The position numbers were made by a program, and so were the translations under genes. A stretch of DNA of 36,342 nt from a bacterium (GTDB lineage Bacteria; Bacillota; Clostridia; Lachnospirales; Lachnospiraceae), in contig JAUNSO010000029.1 of NCBI GenBank assembly GCA_030539165.1, positions 1-36,342 of the forward strand. Direction: 5' to 3'. Positions 24,441 to 33,931 of this stretch are shown piece by piece; positions within the stretch are counted from its first letter, which is position 1; every line of letters starts with the position of its first letter. Under the pieces are notes generated by a model that was not told the DNA's origin, made no database searches, and worked only from the letters and a program-made list of their open reading frames with translations.

Positions 24441-27173
24441 ATGCAGGAGAAACGCAGAAAATCAATCGCAAAGTTCATATTAATGGTATATATCATAGTC
24501 ATGTCTTATATACTTGTGATGCAGAAGCAGGTTCATATTTCAATCATACTGTTGATTTTTATGCTGCTGTCGGTTGCTGTACTGATCTTTTTGTCATACC
24601 ATCCAAAAGTGTCTACCAAAACACAAGGTATGGTGTTATCCATCTTTCTGACTGTTTTTATGACAATTTACAGCTATATGGCCGATACAGGGTACTTTTT
24701 GCAGATCGGTATGTTGATGGTTGCCTGTCTGGTATCCCTGTACCAGTCGATTGCGGTGAGCCGTTTCCTATTGATTTACTCAACAGTAGTCTATGTGATC
24801 TATCTGACAGCAATCTCTTTTCAGATCGATGAAGAGTTTATGCTGCAGATCATTGCATTATTCATGGGACAGATCATATTGCTGATGCTGATCAAGTGGA
24901 ACAAGACAACGGAACGACTGACAAGGCAAAAGGAGCAGAGTAATGATGACCTGCTTCGAGTCGTTGAAATCAAAAAAAGAGACGCAGAAGCGGCTTCCAA
25001 GGCAAAGGCAGACTTTCTTGCGAATATGAGTCATGAGATCAGGACTCCCATGAATGCTATCTGTGGGATGTCTGAACTGCTGATGCAGACTTCACTCTCT
25101 CCTCTTGGCGCGGAATATGTCAATACAATCAAAAGTGCTTCAGATAATCTGCTGAATATTATCAATGATATTCTTGATTTTTCAAAGATAGAGGCCGGCA
25201 AGATGGAGTTAGTCGAGCAGGAGTACAATATCGTATCCCAGATGAATGATATCCAGAATGTTGTCACGACCAGAATCGGTGAGAAAAATATAGCATTTAT
25301 CGTAGATGTCAATCCCGATATGCCGGTACTGCTTTATGGTGACGATGTGCGTGTACAGCAGATCCTCCTGAACCTGCTGACTAATGCCGTAAAGTTCACA
25401 CAACACGGAAGGATTCTATTGTCTTTTGATTATAAGACAATCAGTGATGATCAGATTATCCTGCAGATGAAGGTATCAGATACCGGAATGGGTATCAAGG
25501 AAGAGGATAAATCAAAGCTGTTCACTGCATTTACACAGCTGGACATGGAGCGTAATAAAAATATCGAGGGTACCGGACTCGGACTGGCGATTACATCCCA
25601 GCTGATCAAGAAGATGAACGGATCAATCACTTTAGACAGCGAGTATGGTGTCGGCACGACCTTTACGGTAGAAATCGAACAGGGTGTGAGAGACTTTGCT
25701 CCCTGCTCACAGGCTCTTACTGACCGTGAGAGTAAGCAGGTCTATATCTATGAAGAAAATCCCTATTACCAGGAGGGATTATTAAAGATGTTCAATGATT
25801 TGCAGATTAAAGCAAATGCATATGAGAGTATGAACGCATTGAAGGATACATTGAACAATACAAGTGATGAATATGTATTTTTTGACTATCTGAAGGCAAT
25901 TGACCAGGTTGCGGATCTTGCTGCGGAGCTGACAAATGTATCGTGGATTGCAATGGCCGGAATCAACGATAAAATACAGGAGATGTCGGATATCAAGATT
26001 CAGTATATTCATAAACCGATATCACTTTATTCGGCAATACCGCTTTTGTTAGGAGAAGACATCAGTGCAACGAGAGCCAGACGCAGCGTAATCTCCAGAT
26101 TCTACGCACCGGATGCACGTGTGCTTGTCATTGATGACAATATGGCGAATCTGAAGGTAGCAGAGGGACTGCTGGGACAGTATCATACACAGGTCGTTAC
26201 AGCGACAGGCGGTGAGGAAACCCTGAATATACTCGAGCATGATAAACAGTATGATATTCTGTTTGTGGATCATATGATGCCGGGAATGGATGGAGTCGAG
26301 CTCGTTCATCGCATCAGAGAGACAGATGACGACTTTATGAAGACTGTACCAATCGTGGCTTTGACAGCCAATGCAATCAAGGGTGTCCAGGACATGTTCC
26401 TGAGCAATGGCTTTGATGACTTCCTGTCCAAGCCGATTGAGATCAAACGTCTGGGCCAGGTGATGCGCAAGTGGATTCCTGCTGAAAAACAGTTGAAGAA
26501 GGAAGAGAAAGATTCACAGGATTTACCGGAAAATGAGAGTGTGACAGATGCATCCAATGTGGAGCAGTTCAGTCAGGTATTTGCAAGAGTTGAAAATCTG
26601 AATATTAAGGAAGCTCTGGAACGGTGCAGCGATGATACCTCCATATTGCATGAGGTGATTAAAATCTATGTGGCATCCTCAAATGATACGCTTGAGAGAA
26701 TCAGCAATGCACTTGAGGGAGATAACTATAAAAACTATGCGACAGAAGTCCATGGAATCAAGAGTTCTTCTAAGAGCATCGGAGCCAATATGCTGGCAGA
26801 GGAAGCCTATCGGCTGGAAATGGCAGGAAAAGAAGATCATATACAATATATCGAGGAACACAATGAGGGCTTTTTGGTTGTCTACCGGCTGCTGATCAAG
26901 CAGCTAAAAGCGGCGCTTGAGCTGTTAGAGCCAAAGAAGGAAGCAGTTGTAAAGCAGGCAATCACGAAAGAGCTGCTGGATGCCAAAATATTAGATGTCC
27001 GTGCAGCAATCGGAGAATGGGAGTCCAAGGCAGCCACTGAGGTGATTGAGGAACTGCAGGGATATGAACTGGATCCTGAACTGGAAGAAGCATTGACTGA
27101 AATACTGGAACATCTTGAGATGTATGATTTTGATCTCGCACTTGAAAAACTGGATGGAGTGAGCAGACAATGA
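24441..27173 (+). CDS. Hybrid histidine kinase with receiver and Hpt domains
   Basis: 910 residues. The N-terminus has about six membrane helices (~10-155) with short loops and no large outer sensor. Then HisKA with H198 in [11 protein letters not shown], and HATPase (~300-420: [25 protein letters not shown]). A ~125-residue segment (~430-550) looks like a degenerate receiver ([19 protein letters not shown]). Next a good receiver (~556-680, DD, phosphoacceptor D610 in [14 protein letters not shown], Lys in SKPIE), then an Hpt domain with H771 in [12 protein letters not shown], and a Glu-rich C-terminal helical tail. This is a full phosphorelay in one protein. Its stop overlaps the ATG of the lipid-kinase-like gene (ATGA), and an HD-GYP receiver protein follows, a plausible output. 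The signal sensed is unknown. Confidence 0.88.
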   Translation: MQEKRRKSIAKFILMVYIIVMSYILVMQKQVHISIILLIFMLLSVAVLIFLSYHPKVSTKTQGMVLSIFLTVFMTIYSYMADTGYFLQIGMLMVACLVSLYQSIAVSRFLLIYSTVVYVIYLTAISFQIDEEFMLQIIALFMGQIILLMLIKWNKTTERLTRQKEQSNDDLLRVVEIKKRDAEAASKAKADFLANMSHEIRTPMNAICGMSELLMQTSLSPLGAEYVNTIKSASDNLLNIINDILDFSKIEAGKMELVEQEYNIVSQMNDIQNVVTTRIGEKNIAFIVDVNPDMPVLLYGDDVRVQQILLNLLTNAVKFTQHGRILLSFDYKTISDDQIILQMKVSDTGMGIKEEDKSKLFTAFTQLDMERNKNIEGTGLGLAITSQLIKKMNGSITLDSEYGVGTTFTVEIEQGVRDFAPCSQALTDRESKQVYIYEENPYYQEGLLKMFNDLQIKANAYESMNALKDTLNNTSDEYVFFDYLKAIDQVADLAAELTNVSWIAMAGINDKIQEMSDIKIQYIHKPISLYSAIPLLLGEDISATRARRSVISRFYAPDARVLVIDDNMANLKVAEGLLGQYHTQVVTATGGEETLNILEHDKQYDILFVDHMMPGMDGVELVHRIRETDDDFMKTVPIVALTANAIKGVQDMFLSNGFDDFLSKPIEIKRLGQVMRKWIPAEKQLKKEEKDSQDLPENESVTDASNVEQFSQVFARVENLNIKEALERCSDDTSILHEVIKIYVASSNDTLERISNALEGDNYKNYATEVHGIKSSSKSIGANMLAEEAYRLEMAGKEDHIQYIEEHNEGFLVVYRLLIKQLKAALELLEPKKEAVVKQAITKELLDAKILDVRAAIGEWESKAATEVIEELQGYELDPELEEALTEILEHLEMYDFDLALEKLDGVSRQ

Positions 27174-28090
27174 TAATACATATTTTTATTATTAATCCAA
27201 CGGCAGGCGGTAAGGATCGCTCTGAGAACATCAGAAAATTCCTCGAGCGCAAGGAAAAATTTCAGTATCTTGTTTTTGATACAGAGGCACAGGGACAGGA
27301 GCAGGAAATTATACAGAAGATGCTGAAGCTGTTTGAGGGAGATGCCGTCCGTTTCTATATCTGCGGAGGCTCCGGGACATTTTATAACTGCATTTCAGCA
27401 ATGAATGAGGTTGAAAAAGTAGAAATCGCACAGTATCCATGCGGAGTTACCAATGATTTTCTGAAGGTGTTCGGCAGGAGTCGTAAGCTGTTTTATAATA
27501 TGGACAATCTGATCCGTGGTGAAGTCAGACAGATGGATTATATCAAATGTACAGATTCAAATGCCCTGATTTTTGCTTCCGCAGGTATTACAGCCAAGGT
27601 GGAGCAGATTGCACATCAGCAGAGGCTGCTGATGTCGGCAAATTCCGGGTTTGCATATTCGCTTGCATTTCTCATTACTTTTTTATGGAATCCGGTTGTT
27701 GACTATTTTGTAGAAGTAGACGGAGTGGATTACAGTGGAGAGTATGAGATGATCTATATCGGAAACGGGCTTACAATAGGCGGCATGTATACACCATTTC
27801 CCGATGCAGATCCGACTGATGGAAAATTGGAGATTCTCATGCTGAAGAAAATCCCCAACATCAAACTGATCAAATTTATGCAGAATTTTCAGCGAGGGAC
27901 ATTGGAAAAGACAGAGGACAGGCTGATCATCATGAAGGGTCAGAAAATCAGTATCAGACGTAAAGACGAAAAGGATATGCTGTTTAACTGCGATGGAGAG
28001 ATGACGATGAAGAACCGTATGCAGTGTGAAATAGTGCCGGGCGGCATGAATTATGTTGTGCCTCGTGGTGCAGTACTGTTTCAGAAGTAA
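27170..28090 (+). CDS. Diacylglycerol kinase-like protein with altered GGDGT motif
   Basis: 306 residues of the DgkB/YegS/LCB5 fold: [14 protein letters not shown] at the N-terminus, [14 protein letters not shown], and near the C-terminus the [13 protein letters not shown] and FNCDGEM motifs. Such enzymes phosphorylate diacylglycerol or related lipids with ATP. The hallmark GGDGT is here CGGSGTFYN, with Ser68 in place of the usual Asp, which normally helps to hold the nucleotide and metal. The enzyme may thus be weak, use another mechanism, or be a regulatory relic. It overlaps the hybrid kinase stop by 4 nt (ATGA) and precedes an HD-GYP gene, which suggests a link to signalling rather than general lipid turnover. 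Confidence 0.78.
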   Translation: MIIHIFIINPTAGGKDRSENIRKFLERKEKFQYLVFDTEAQGQEQEIIQKMLKLFEGDAVRFYICGGSGTFYNCISAMNEVEKVEIAQYPCGVTNDFLKVFGRSRKLFYNMDNLIRGEVRQMDYIKCTDSNALIFASAGITAKVEQIAHQQRLLMSANSGFAYSLAFLITFLWNPVVDYFVEVDGVDYSGEYEMIYIGNGLTIGGMYTPFPDADPTDGKLEILMLKKIPNIKLIKFMQNFQRGTLEKTEDRLIIMKGQKISIRRKDEKDMLFNCDGEMTMKNRMQCEIVPGGMNYVVPRGAVLFQK

Positions 28091-28115
28091 GCACAGATGA
28101 TAAAGGAGTCTGGTT

Positions 28116-29150
28116 ATGGAGCCAAAGAAAGTAATATTGATCGTGGATGATACAGTCATTAATCTGAAGTACGCCAGTGAGGTGTTAGAGGATAAATATA
28201 AGGTCATACCCGCAAAATCAGGAACAAAAGCTTTGGAACTTCTGGAGAAGATCATCCCTGATCTGATTTTGCTGGATGTTGAAATGCCTGAACTGGATGG
28301 CTATGAAACAATCCAGCGTATTAAGAAAAATCCGAAGACTGCAGGGGTACCGGTCATTTTTTTAACGGCGCATTCAGACAAAGAAAACGAACTGGCGGGA
28401 TTCAGGCTGGGTGCAGTAGATTTTATTACAAAACCATTTGTACCTGAGATCACACTTGCAAGAATTGCTACACAGATAGAACTGTCAGAGTACAGAAACG
28501 ATCTGGAAAAGCTGGTTTATAAGAAAACGAAGGAAGTAGAAGCAATCAGTATCCAGGCAATCATGGCGATCGCAAACACCGTGGATGCCAAGGATGTCTA
28601 TACAAGACAGCACTCCATGCGTGTGGCAAAGTACTCAAGAGAAATTGCAAAGAGACTTGGCTGGAAGGATGAAGAGGTTGCCAATCTGTACAATATGGCA
28701 TTGCTGCATGACATCGGAAAAATCGGAATACCGGATGCCATCCTGAATAAACCTGGCAGGCTGACAGATGAAGAATTTGCAGTGATGAAGACGCATACAA
28801 CAATCGGCGGTGTGATCCTGAAGGATATTACCGTGATCGAGAATGTGGCCGGCGGTGCATTATATCATCATGAACGTTATGACGGACGTGGATATATGCA
28901 GGGACTCAAGGGCGAGGAAATACCGATCTTTGCGCGGATCATCGGGATCGCAGATGCTTATGATGCGATGACCTCAGACCGATCTTATCGGAAACATCTT
29001 CCGATGGAGGTGGTAATGGAGGAACTGAATAAAGGACGTAATACACAGTTTGACAGCGCTCTGGTAGATGTCATGATGACGATCATTGATGATGGGATTG
29101 AATTTCCGGATGAAGAGAATGCGACTTTGACAGCGGAATTGACACCATAA
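28116..29150 (+). CDS. Response regulator with HD-GYP output domain
   Basis: 344 residues. An N-terminal receiver with DD at 11-12, phosphoacceptor D54 (LILLDVEMPELDGY) and K in TKPF, a linking coiled coil (~125-150), then an HD-GYP type phosphohydrolase domain (~150-330): HSMRVAKYSREIA, HDIGKIGIPD, HTTIGG, HHERYDGRGY and IADAYDAMTSDRSYR. The classical GYP triad reads GYM here. HD-GYP proteins usually hydrolyse cyclic di-GMP or a related dinucleotide. AAAGGAG lies before the ATG, 25 nt after the lipid-kinase-like gene. The position makes it the likely target of the hybrid kinase two genes upstream. Confidence 0.88.
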   Translation: MEPKKVILIVDDTVINLKYASEVLEDKYKVIPAKSGTKALELLEKIIPDLILLDVEMPELDGYETIQRIKKNPKTAGVPVIFLTAHSDKENELAGFRLGAVDFITKPFVPEITLARIATQIELSEYRNDLEKLVYKKTKEVEAISIQAIMAIANTVDAKDVYTRQHSMRVAKYSREIAKRLGWKDEEVANLYNMALLHDIGKIGIPDAILNKPGRLTDEEFAVMKTHTTIGGVILKDITVIENVAGGALYHHERYDGRGYMQGLKGEEIPIFARIIGIADAYDAMTSDRSYRKHLPMEVVMEELNKGRNTQFDSALVDVMMTIIDDGIEFPDEENATLTAELTP

Positions 29151-29160
29151 AAATTAGGGC

Positions 29161-29189
29161 TTGACAGTTCAAACATTAACTGGTATATT
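29161..29189 (+). promoter_or_regulatory. Strong promoter of the riboswitch/ABC transporter operon
   Basis: TTGACA (29161-29166), 17-nt spacer, TATATT (29184-29189). Transcription should start around 29196, right at the 5' edge of the structured leader. Confidence 0.85.
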
Positions 29190-29195
29190 TATGAA

Positions 29196-29284
29196 AATGT
29201 TTAAGGGAGTAGTTAGCGCATGACCATCAGGCCTGCGTTGTAAGTCAACATCATGATCGAAAGATCTGGCTTGCAGTAAATAAC
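29196..29284 (+). ncRNA. Structured leader resembling yybP-ykoY (manganese) riboswitch
   Basis: Leader RNA directly after the promoter. A candidate P1 pairs TGTTTA (29198-29203) with TAAATA (29277-29282). Just inside it is AAGGGAGTAG (29203-29212), matching the hallmark GGGGAGUAG of the yybP-ykoY class as I recall it. Next a hairpin (GCGCA 29216-29220 region with TGCGT 29233-29237), then AGTCAACATC (29243-29252), similar to the second conserved block of that class. A GNRA-capped hairpin follows (GATC-GAAA-GATC, 29254-29265). An intrinsic terminator comes immediately after, as in transcription-controlling riboswitches. Members of this class bind Mn2+ and turn expression on. The assignment rests on memory of the consensus and not on a covariance-model search. 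Confidence 0.65.
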
Positions 29285-29327
29285 GAGACTTATACATAGC
29301 AGAAGCTATGTGTAAAGTCTCTTTTTT
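29285..29327 (+). terminator. Attenuator terminator in the ABC operon leader
   Basis: Sixteen paired bases with one bulged A (29285-29300 with 29305-29321), a 4-nt loop AGAA, and six Ts (29322-29327). It lies between promoter and first gene, so it is an attenuator; read-through is needed for operon expression. It starts two bases after the candidate riboswitch P1. Confidence 0.88.
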
Positions 29328-29353
29328 GTTACTATTCAGAGGAGGAAGATGTG

Positions 29354-30811
29354 ATGAAACAGGTATTGAAGGGAAAAAAGTTAGGAACCATGATAGCAGT
29401 GATCATGCTGCTGGCAGCCAGCACAGTCATCTATGTTGGTTTTCTGGGTAAGCCCCAGTCTCATACGACGACGGCGGCATACTATGGGAGTGCTTCAGAA
29501 ACCGTCAGCGCGACAGGAACGGTCAGAGGTGCAGATGAAAAGACCTATTATGCAGCAGTCACGGCTCCGATCGCACTGATGGATCTTGAAATCGGAGACA
29601 GTGTCGCAGAGGGTATGCAGGTCGTCACCTATGATCTGAGCGACCTGTCACGGGCGTATGACCAGGCAGTTCTCGCTGCTGAGGCAGGAGAGAGCGGGAC
29701 AAATGCACAGATTACACAAAGCAACGAACATGCATCGAAATATGCCAAGGCGACTGCGGATGAACAAATCTATCAGTACTTGTATGCATTGAGCCGTATG
29801 GATGCCGATAAGCTGTCGCAGGACCAGTATTCTGAGGCATATCAGATCAAATGTGCCTACGACAGTCTGACAAAAAACATTGCGGTGAAAAGCAAACAGG
29901 TGGCAGAGAAGACCAGTGAGCTTGCCCGTATGGATGACAAAACATCCGAAGCCTATCAGAAGCTTGCCAGAGAGATCGCAGACATGAATGTTGACATTGC
30001 CAATATGCAGAAGGATCAGGCGAATCTTCCGAATCCGGATATGACACCGGATGAGAATGCACACTATACCTATGATGCAAATCTGATGGAGGATATTACC
30101 CGTAACTGGACACAGGCAACGACAGATGCCAATACCTCTGAGAATCAGATCATGAATGAGTATCAGAAGGAACAGCTGAAGAAGAACAATGATCTGGCAA
30201 GACTGAACGTACAGGCAGTGGAGGAGGATATCGCCAAGGCGGAAGAAGGAGTCCGGACAGAGTTTAACGGAATCATTACGAATGTACTGGCTGAGGAAGG
30301 TGCTGTAGTGACAAAGGGAATGCCGCTGTTTTCAATCGAGGATGCAGAGAATATGCGGGTTGATGTGGAGCTGTCAAAGTATGATGTTGGTAAGGTTGCT
30401 GCAGGACAGCCGGCAGATATCGAAATAGCCGGCAGGAGCTATACGGGTACGGTCAGTGAATTAAAACGTCTGGCTGTTTCGGATGCTTCGGATAAGGCAA
30501 AGGTTACGGTCGAGGTTCTAATCAATGAACCGGACGAGAGTATCCTGCTGGGCATTGAGGCAGACGTGGATATCCATGCAAATGAAAAAGAAAATGTATT
30601 GCTGATTCCTTTGGAGGCTTACTATACAGATGATGATGGTGATTATTGTTATGTGATTGACAACGGTGTGATCGGAAAGAAATATTTCACGGTCGGGATA
30701 GAAACAGATGCTGCTGTTGAGATTCAAGATGGACTGAAAGAAGGAGAAATCGTCATTACCGATGCGATTACAGATGATCAAGTCGGGAAAAAGGCGGTGA
30801 GTGCCAAATGA
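29354..30811 (+). CDS. ABC efflux adaptor subunit (membrane-fusion / MacA-like)
   Basis: 485 residues with an N-terminal membrane anchor (~12-31), then the beta-barrel/lipoyl/coiled-coil layout of periplasmic-adaptor-like proteins. Residues ~45-95 and ~315-340 (EFNGIITNVLAEEGAVVTKGMPLFSIED) form the split lipoyl domain. A long helical hairpin (~95-310) lies between them, and a beta-barrel plus tail follow (LIPLEAYYTDDDGDYCYVI). In Gram-positives such proteins link or gate a MacB-type ABC transporter. ATG 29354 follows GGAGGAAG; a GTG one codon before is an alternative. The stop overlaps the ATPase ATG (ATGA), so subunits are translated in step. The operon sits behind a riboswitch-like leader. 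Confidence 0.85.
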   Translation: MKQVLKGKKLGTMIAVIMLLAASTVIYVGFLGKPQSHTTTAAYYGSASETVSATGTVRGADEKTYYAAVTAPIALMDLEIGDSVAEGMQVVTYDLSDLSRAYDQAVLAAEAGESGTNAQITQSNEHASKYAKATADEQIYQYLYALSRMDADKLSQDQYSEAYQIKCAYDSLTKNIAVKSKQVAEKTSELARMDDKTSEAYQKLAREIADMNVDIANMQKDQANLPNPDMTPDENAHYTYDANLMEDITRNWTQATTDANTSENQIMNEYQKEQLKKNNDLARLNVQAVEEDIAKAEEGVRTEFNGIITNVLAEEGAVVTKGMPLFSIEDAENMRVDVELSKYDVGKVAAGQPADIEIAGRSYTGTVSELKRLAVSDASDKAKVTVEVLINEPDESILLGIEADVDIHANEKENVLLIPLEAYYTDDDGDYCYVIDNGVIGKKYFTVGIETDAAVEIQDGLKEGEIVITDAITDDQVGKKAVSAK

Positions 30812-31512
30812 AACCATTAATAGAGTTTCGCAATGTATCAAAGGAGTATGCAAGGGGAGACAGGACATTTTATGCTCTGAAGGATGCAAATCTGACGATC
30901 TATGAGGGCGAGATGGTCGTCATACTGGGACCGTCAGGAGCAGGAAAGAGTACGTTACTGAATCTGCTGGGCGGTATGGACTTTGCATCATCAGGTGAAA
31001 TCCTGTTTGATGACCAGAATCTGACGACCTTTAATGATAATCAGCTGACCGAATACAGGGCACGAAATGTAGGTGTTGTATTTCAGTTCTATAACTTGAT
31101 TCCGACACTGACAGCCTATGAAAATGTTGCTTTGATGAGAGATATAGAGAAAGATACACTGGATCCGAAGAAAGCACTGGAATCCGTCGGACTCGGGGAT
31201 CATCTGCACCAGTTTCCCTCACAGCTGTCAGGCGGTGAGCAGCAGAGGACGTCTATTGCGAGAGCATTAGCGAAAAATCCAAAGCTGCTGCTGTGTGATG
31301 AGCCGACGGGAGCACTGGATACAGAGACCGGACGTGAGGTACTGGATCTGTTGCAGAAGATGAGTAAGGAAAAGAAACGAACCGTTGTGATGGTTACGCA
31401 TAATAGTGTATTTGCCGATATAGCAGACCGTGTGATCAAGGTAAAAAACGGCGGTATTAAAGAAGTGATTGTCAATGAGAAACCGATCAGCGCAAATGAG
31501 GTAAGCTGGTAA
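30808..31512 (+). CDS. ABC transporter ATP-binding protein (MacB/LolD type)
   Basis: 234 residues, a complete nucleotide-binding domain. Walker A GPSGAGKST (~41-49), Q-loop VVFQFYNLIPTLTAYENV, signature LSGGEQQR, Walker B LLLCDEPTGALD and H-loop VMVTHN. The pattern NLIPTLTAYENV and DEPTGALD is typical of the MacB/LolD/FtsE group that works with FtsX-like permeases and mechanotransmits energy rather than carrying solute through a channel. It starts in the ATGA overlap with the adaptor gene, and its TAA overlaps the permease ATG by one base. Confidence 0.95.
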   Translation: MKPLIEFRNVSKEYARGDRTFYALKDANLTIYEGEMVVILGPSGAGKSTLLNLLGGMDFASSGEILFDDQNLTTFNDNQLTEYRARNVGVVFQFYNLIPTLTAYENVALMRDIEKDTLDPKKALESVGLGDHLHQFPSQLSGGEQQRTSIARALAKNPKLLLCDEPTGALDTETGREVLDLLQKMSKEKKRTVVMVTHNSVFADIADRVIKVKNGGIKEVIVNEKPISANEVSW

Positions 31513-33860
31513 TGCTAAGAAGAAAACTATGGCGAGATTTAATCGTAAACAAAACACAATTCATATCCATTTTTCTGATGGCCTTTCTCGGAATGTGGAT
31601 CTATGTCGGCATGGACTCAGAGAGCACAGGCGGCGCTGAGACAATCAGGTCTTACTATGAGGAGACCAATCTGGCAGATTACTGGCTGATGGGTACTTCC
31701 TTTTCAGAGGATGAGGAGCAGAAGCTGGAATCGCTTCCGGGAGTTGCGGCAGCTGAGAGACGGCTTGTGGTGACCGGTGAAGCAGATCTGTCAGGAACGG
31801 CAGAAACAGCAGAAAGTGAAGCAGAAGCGGATGAGAGTCAGTATGCCATGCAGATGATGTTTGTGGAAAAGCAGGAAATCTCCAAGATGGTACTCCGCTC
31901 GGGCGAGTCGTATAAAGAGGATAAGAAGGGAATCTGGATCGAGGAATTGTTTGCGCAGGCGCACGACTTGAACCCCGGGGATGTACTGTCTCTGAAAATC
32001 GGCAGTGTGAAATTTGACGGGAAGATCATGGGACTGATCAGACATCCTGAGTATGTATACTATCTGTCTGACGAAGAAACAATCATGCCAAATTACGCAA
32101 ATTACGGGTATGTCCTCCTATCCAATGAGGAGTATCCCGGAACAGATGGAATCGTATACAACCAGATGCTGGTTAAGAGCGATGATACCGTTGATACAGA
32201 TGATGACGCACAGAAATTAATGCTGAAGAACAGGATTGAGCGTGCAATCGACAGAGATGGCGTGGTCATCACCGATCGCAGTCAGAATGGAAGCTATGCA
32301 ATGTTTGATTCTGAAATCAAGCAGCATAAAACCATGGGCGCTATGTTTTCGATTGTTTTTTTGCTGATTGCCGTACTGGGGATCGTCACGACCATGACCA
32401 GAATGACAGCAAATCAGAGAACGCAGATCGGAACACTCAAGGCACTTGGTTTTTCCAAGCGAGTCATTACAAGACATTACATATCCTATGGCTTCTGGAT
32501 CTCGCTGGCAGGCAGTGTGATCGGTGCAGTCACAGGATTTTATTCTATACCGCCAATCGTATTTCTGGCGTTTGAGGGTTCCTATATCGTACCGGTACTG
32601 CATGCTTCCTTTTCACCGGTTGCAATCGGGGCAATTGCATTGGCAGTTCTTGTTTCAACCTGTGTATCCTATATGGCGTGCAGGAAAGAACTGGCGGATC
32701 CGCCTGCAGTGACTCTAAAGCCTGCGGCCCCCAAAAAGGTCAGCCACTCTGCTTTGGAAAAGAGCAGATTCTGGCTGCGGATGAACTTCTCTACACAGTG
32801 GAATCTGAGGGATATTCTTCGAAATAAAGCCCGCACCATGATGGGAATGGCAGGTGTATGTGGATGCACAATGCTGATGATTGGAGCATTTGGGTGTAAT
32901 GATGCCATTGTCGGCATGCTTGACTGGATGTACGGTGAGCTGATGACAGGGCAGAATAAAATCATGCTGAGTGAACAGTGTGATTACAGCGCGGCACTTG
33001 ATTATGCAAATGAGTATAAAGGGCAGATGGTGGAAGAGGGTGCAGTAGAGTTTATCAAAAATGATGTCTGCAAGACAGGAACGCTGACAGTGGTGGATCA
33101 GGGAAATTATCTGCACTATCAGGGCGTACAGATGGAACCGATCAGATTATCCGGGAAGGGAATAGCCATGTCCTATAAAATGGCGCAGTCTCTTGGAATT
33201 CAGATCGGAGATTCCGTAAAGTGGCATATTGTCGGTGAGGACGAATGGGAGACCACACGTATCGGTCAGATCTACAGAGATCCGTCAGCACAGGGAATCG
33301 TGATGTACCGTGAGACGTTTGAACAGCTGGAGCATACCTTCAGACCGACGACGATCCTGACGAATAAAACACCAAAGGCTGATATTACAGATGATGTTGA
33401 GGTGCAGGCTGTCATGAATATCAGTGAGATGAAGCAGGCATTTATGAAAAGCATAGAGATCATGAATCTGATGATTGGCCTGATGGTCGGAGGAGCTGTT
33501 ATTTTAGGAGTTGTTGTCCTTTACAACCTGGGAGTGTTATCGTTTGTTGAAAAAATGAGAGAAATTGCGACACTGAAGGTGCTGGGATTTCAGTCAAAGA
33601 AGATCAGAGGCATTCTTCAAAAACAAAATATCTGGGTCACGGCTGCCGGCATTCTGATCGGCCTGCCGGCGGGATATGGTCTGTTAATGGGGATCTGCTC
33701 TACCATGCCGGATACCATGGATATGGTGCCTGAGCTGACATTACCTTCTTATCTGTATTCCATCGGCGGTACGCTTTTGGTTTCCATTGCTGTGAATTTC
33801 ATACTATCAGGGAAGGTCAAAACGATTGATATGGTGGATGCCTTGAAAGGTGTAGAGTAA
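31512..33860 (+). CDS. ABC transporter permease, FtsX-like (two-repeat type)
   Basis: 782 residues. One membrane helix at the N-terminus (~12-32), a large outer domain (~35-265), three helices (~278-395, with TQIGTLKALGFSKRVI, the FtsX signature), then a second set: helix at ~440-460, outer domain (~465-645) and three more helices (~650-775, with REIATLKVLGFQSKKIRGIL). This eight-helix layout is that of duplicated FtsX permeases. With the adaptor and ATPase it should form an efflux or peptide/lipid-handling system. The substrate is not evident. The end is followed by 17 nt and then the metF promoter. Confidence 0.88.
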   Translation: MLRRKLWRDLIVNKTQFISIFLMAFLGMWIYVGMDSESTGGAETIRSYYEETNLADYWLMGTSFSEDEEQKLESLPGVAAAERRLVVTGEADLSGTAETAESEAEADESQYAMQMMFVEKQEISKMVLRSGESYKEDKKGIWIEELFAQAHDLNPGDVLSLKIGSVKFDGKIMGLIRHPEYVYYLSDEETIMPNYANYGYVLLSNEEYPGTDGIVYNQMLVKSDDTVDTDDDAQKLMLKNRIERAIDRDGVVITDRSQNGSYAMFDSEIKQHKTMGAMFSIVFLLIAVLGIVTTMTRMTANQRTQIGTLKALGFSKRVITRHYISYGFWISLAGSVIGAVTGFYSIPPIVFLAFEGSYIVPVLHASFSPVAIGAIALAVLVSTCVSYMACRKELADPPAVTLKPAAPKKVSHSALEKSRFWLRMNFSTQWNLRDILRNKARTMMGMAGVCGCTMLMIGAFGCNDAIVGMLDWMYGELMTGQNKIMLSEQCDYSAALDYANEYKGQMVEEGAVEFIKNDVCKTGTLTVVDQGNYLHYQGVQMEPIRLSGKGIAMSYKMAQSLGIQIGDSVKWHIVGEDEWETTRIGQIYRDPSAQGIVMYRETFEQLEHTFRPTTILTNKTPKADITDDVEVQAVMNISEMKQAFMKSIEIMNLMIGLMVGGAVILGVVVLYNLGVLSFVEKMREIATLKVLGFQSKKIRGILQKQNIWVTAAGILIGLPAGYGLLMGICSTMPDTMDMVPELTLPSYLYSIGGTLLVSIAVNFILSGKVKTIDMVDALKGVE

Positions 33861-33877
33861 AAAGACGGAAGAAATCC

Positions 33878-33906
33878 TTGCCCGCTTTCGCAAATGATAG
33901 TATAAT
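33878..33906 (+). promoter_or_regulatory. Promoter for metF
   Basis: TTGCCC (33878-33883), a 17-nt spacer, TATAAT (33901-33906). It would start transcription only about 20 nt before the metF ATG, so there is no room for a SAM riboswitch or T-box. Confidence 0.75.
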
Positions 33907-33931
33907 CGTGAGAGAGTAAGGAGAGTTGAGC

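Noticed and set aside
33861..33931. SAM riboswitch before metF
   Set aside because: The promoter lies about 25 nt before the ATG, so there is no room for an aptamer.
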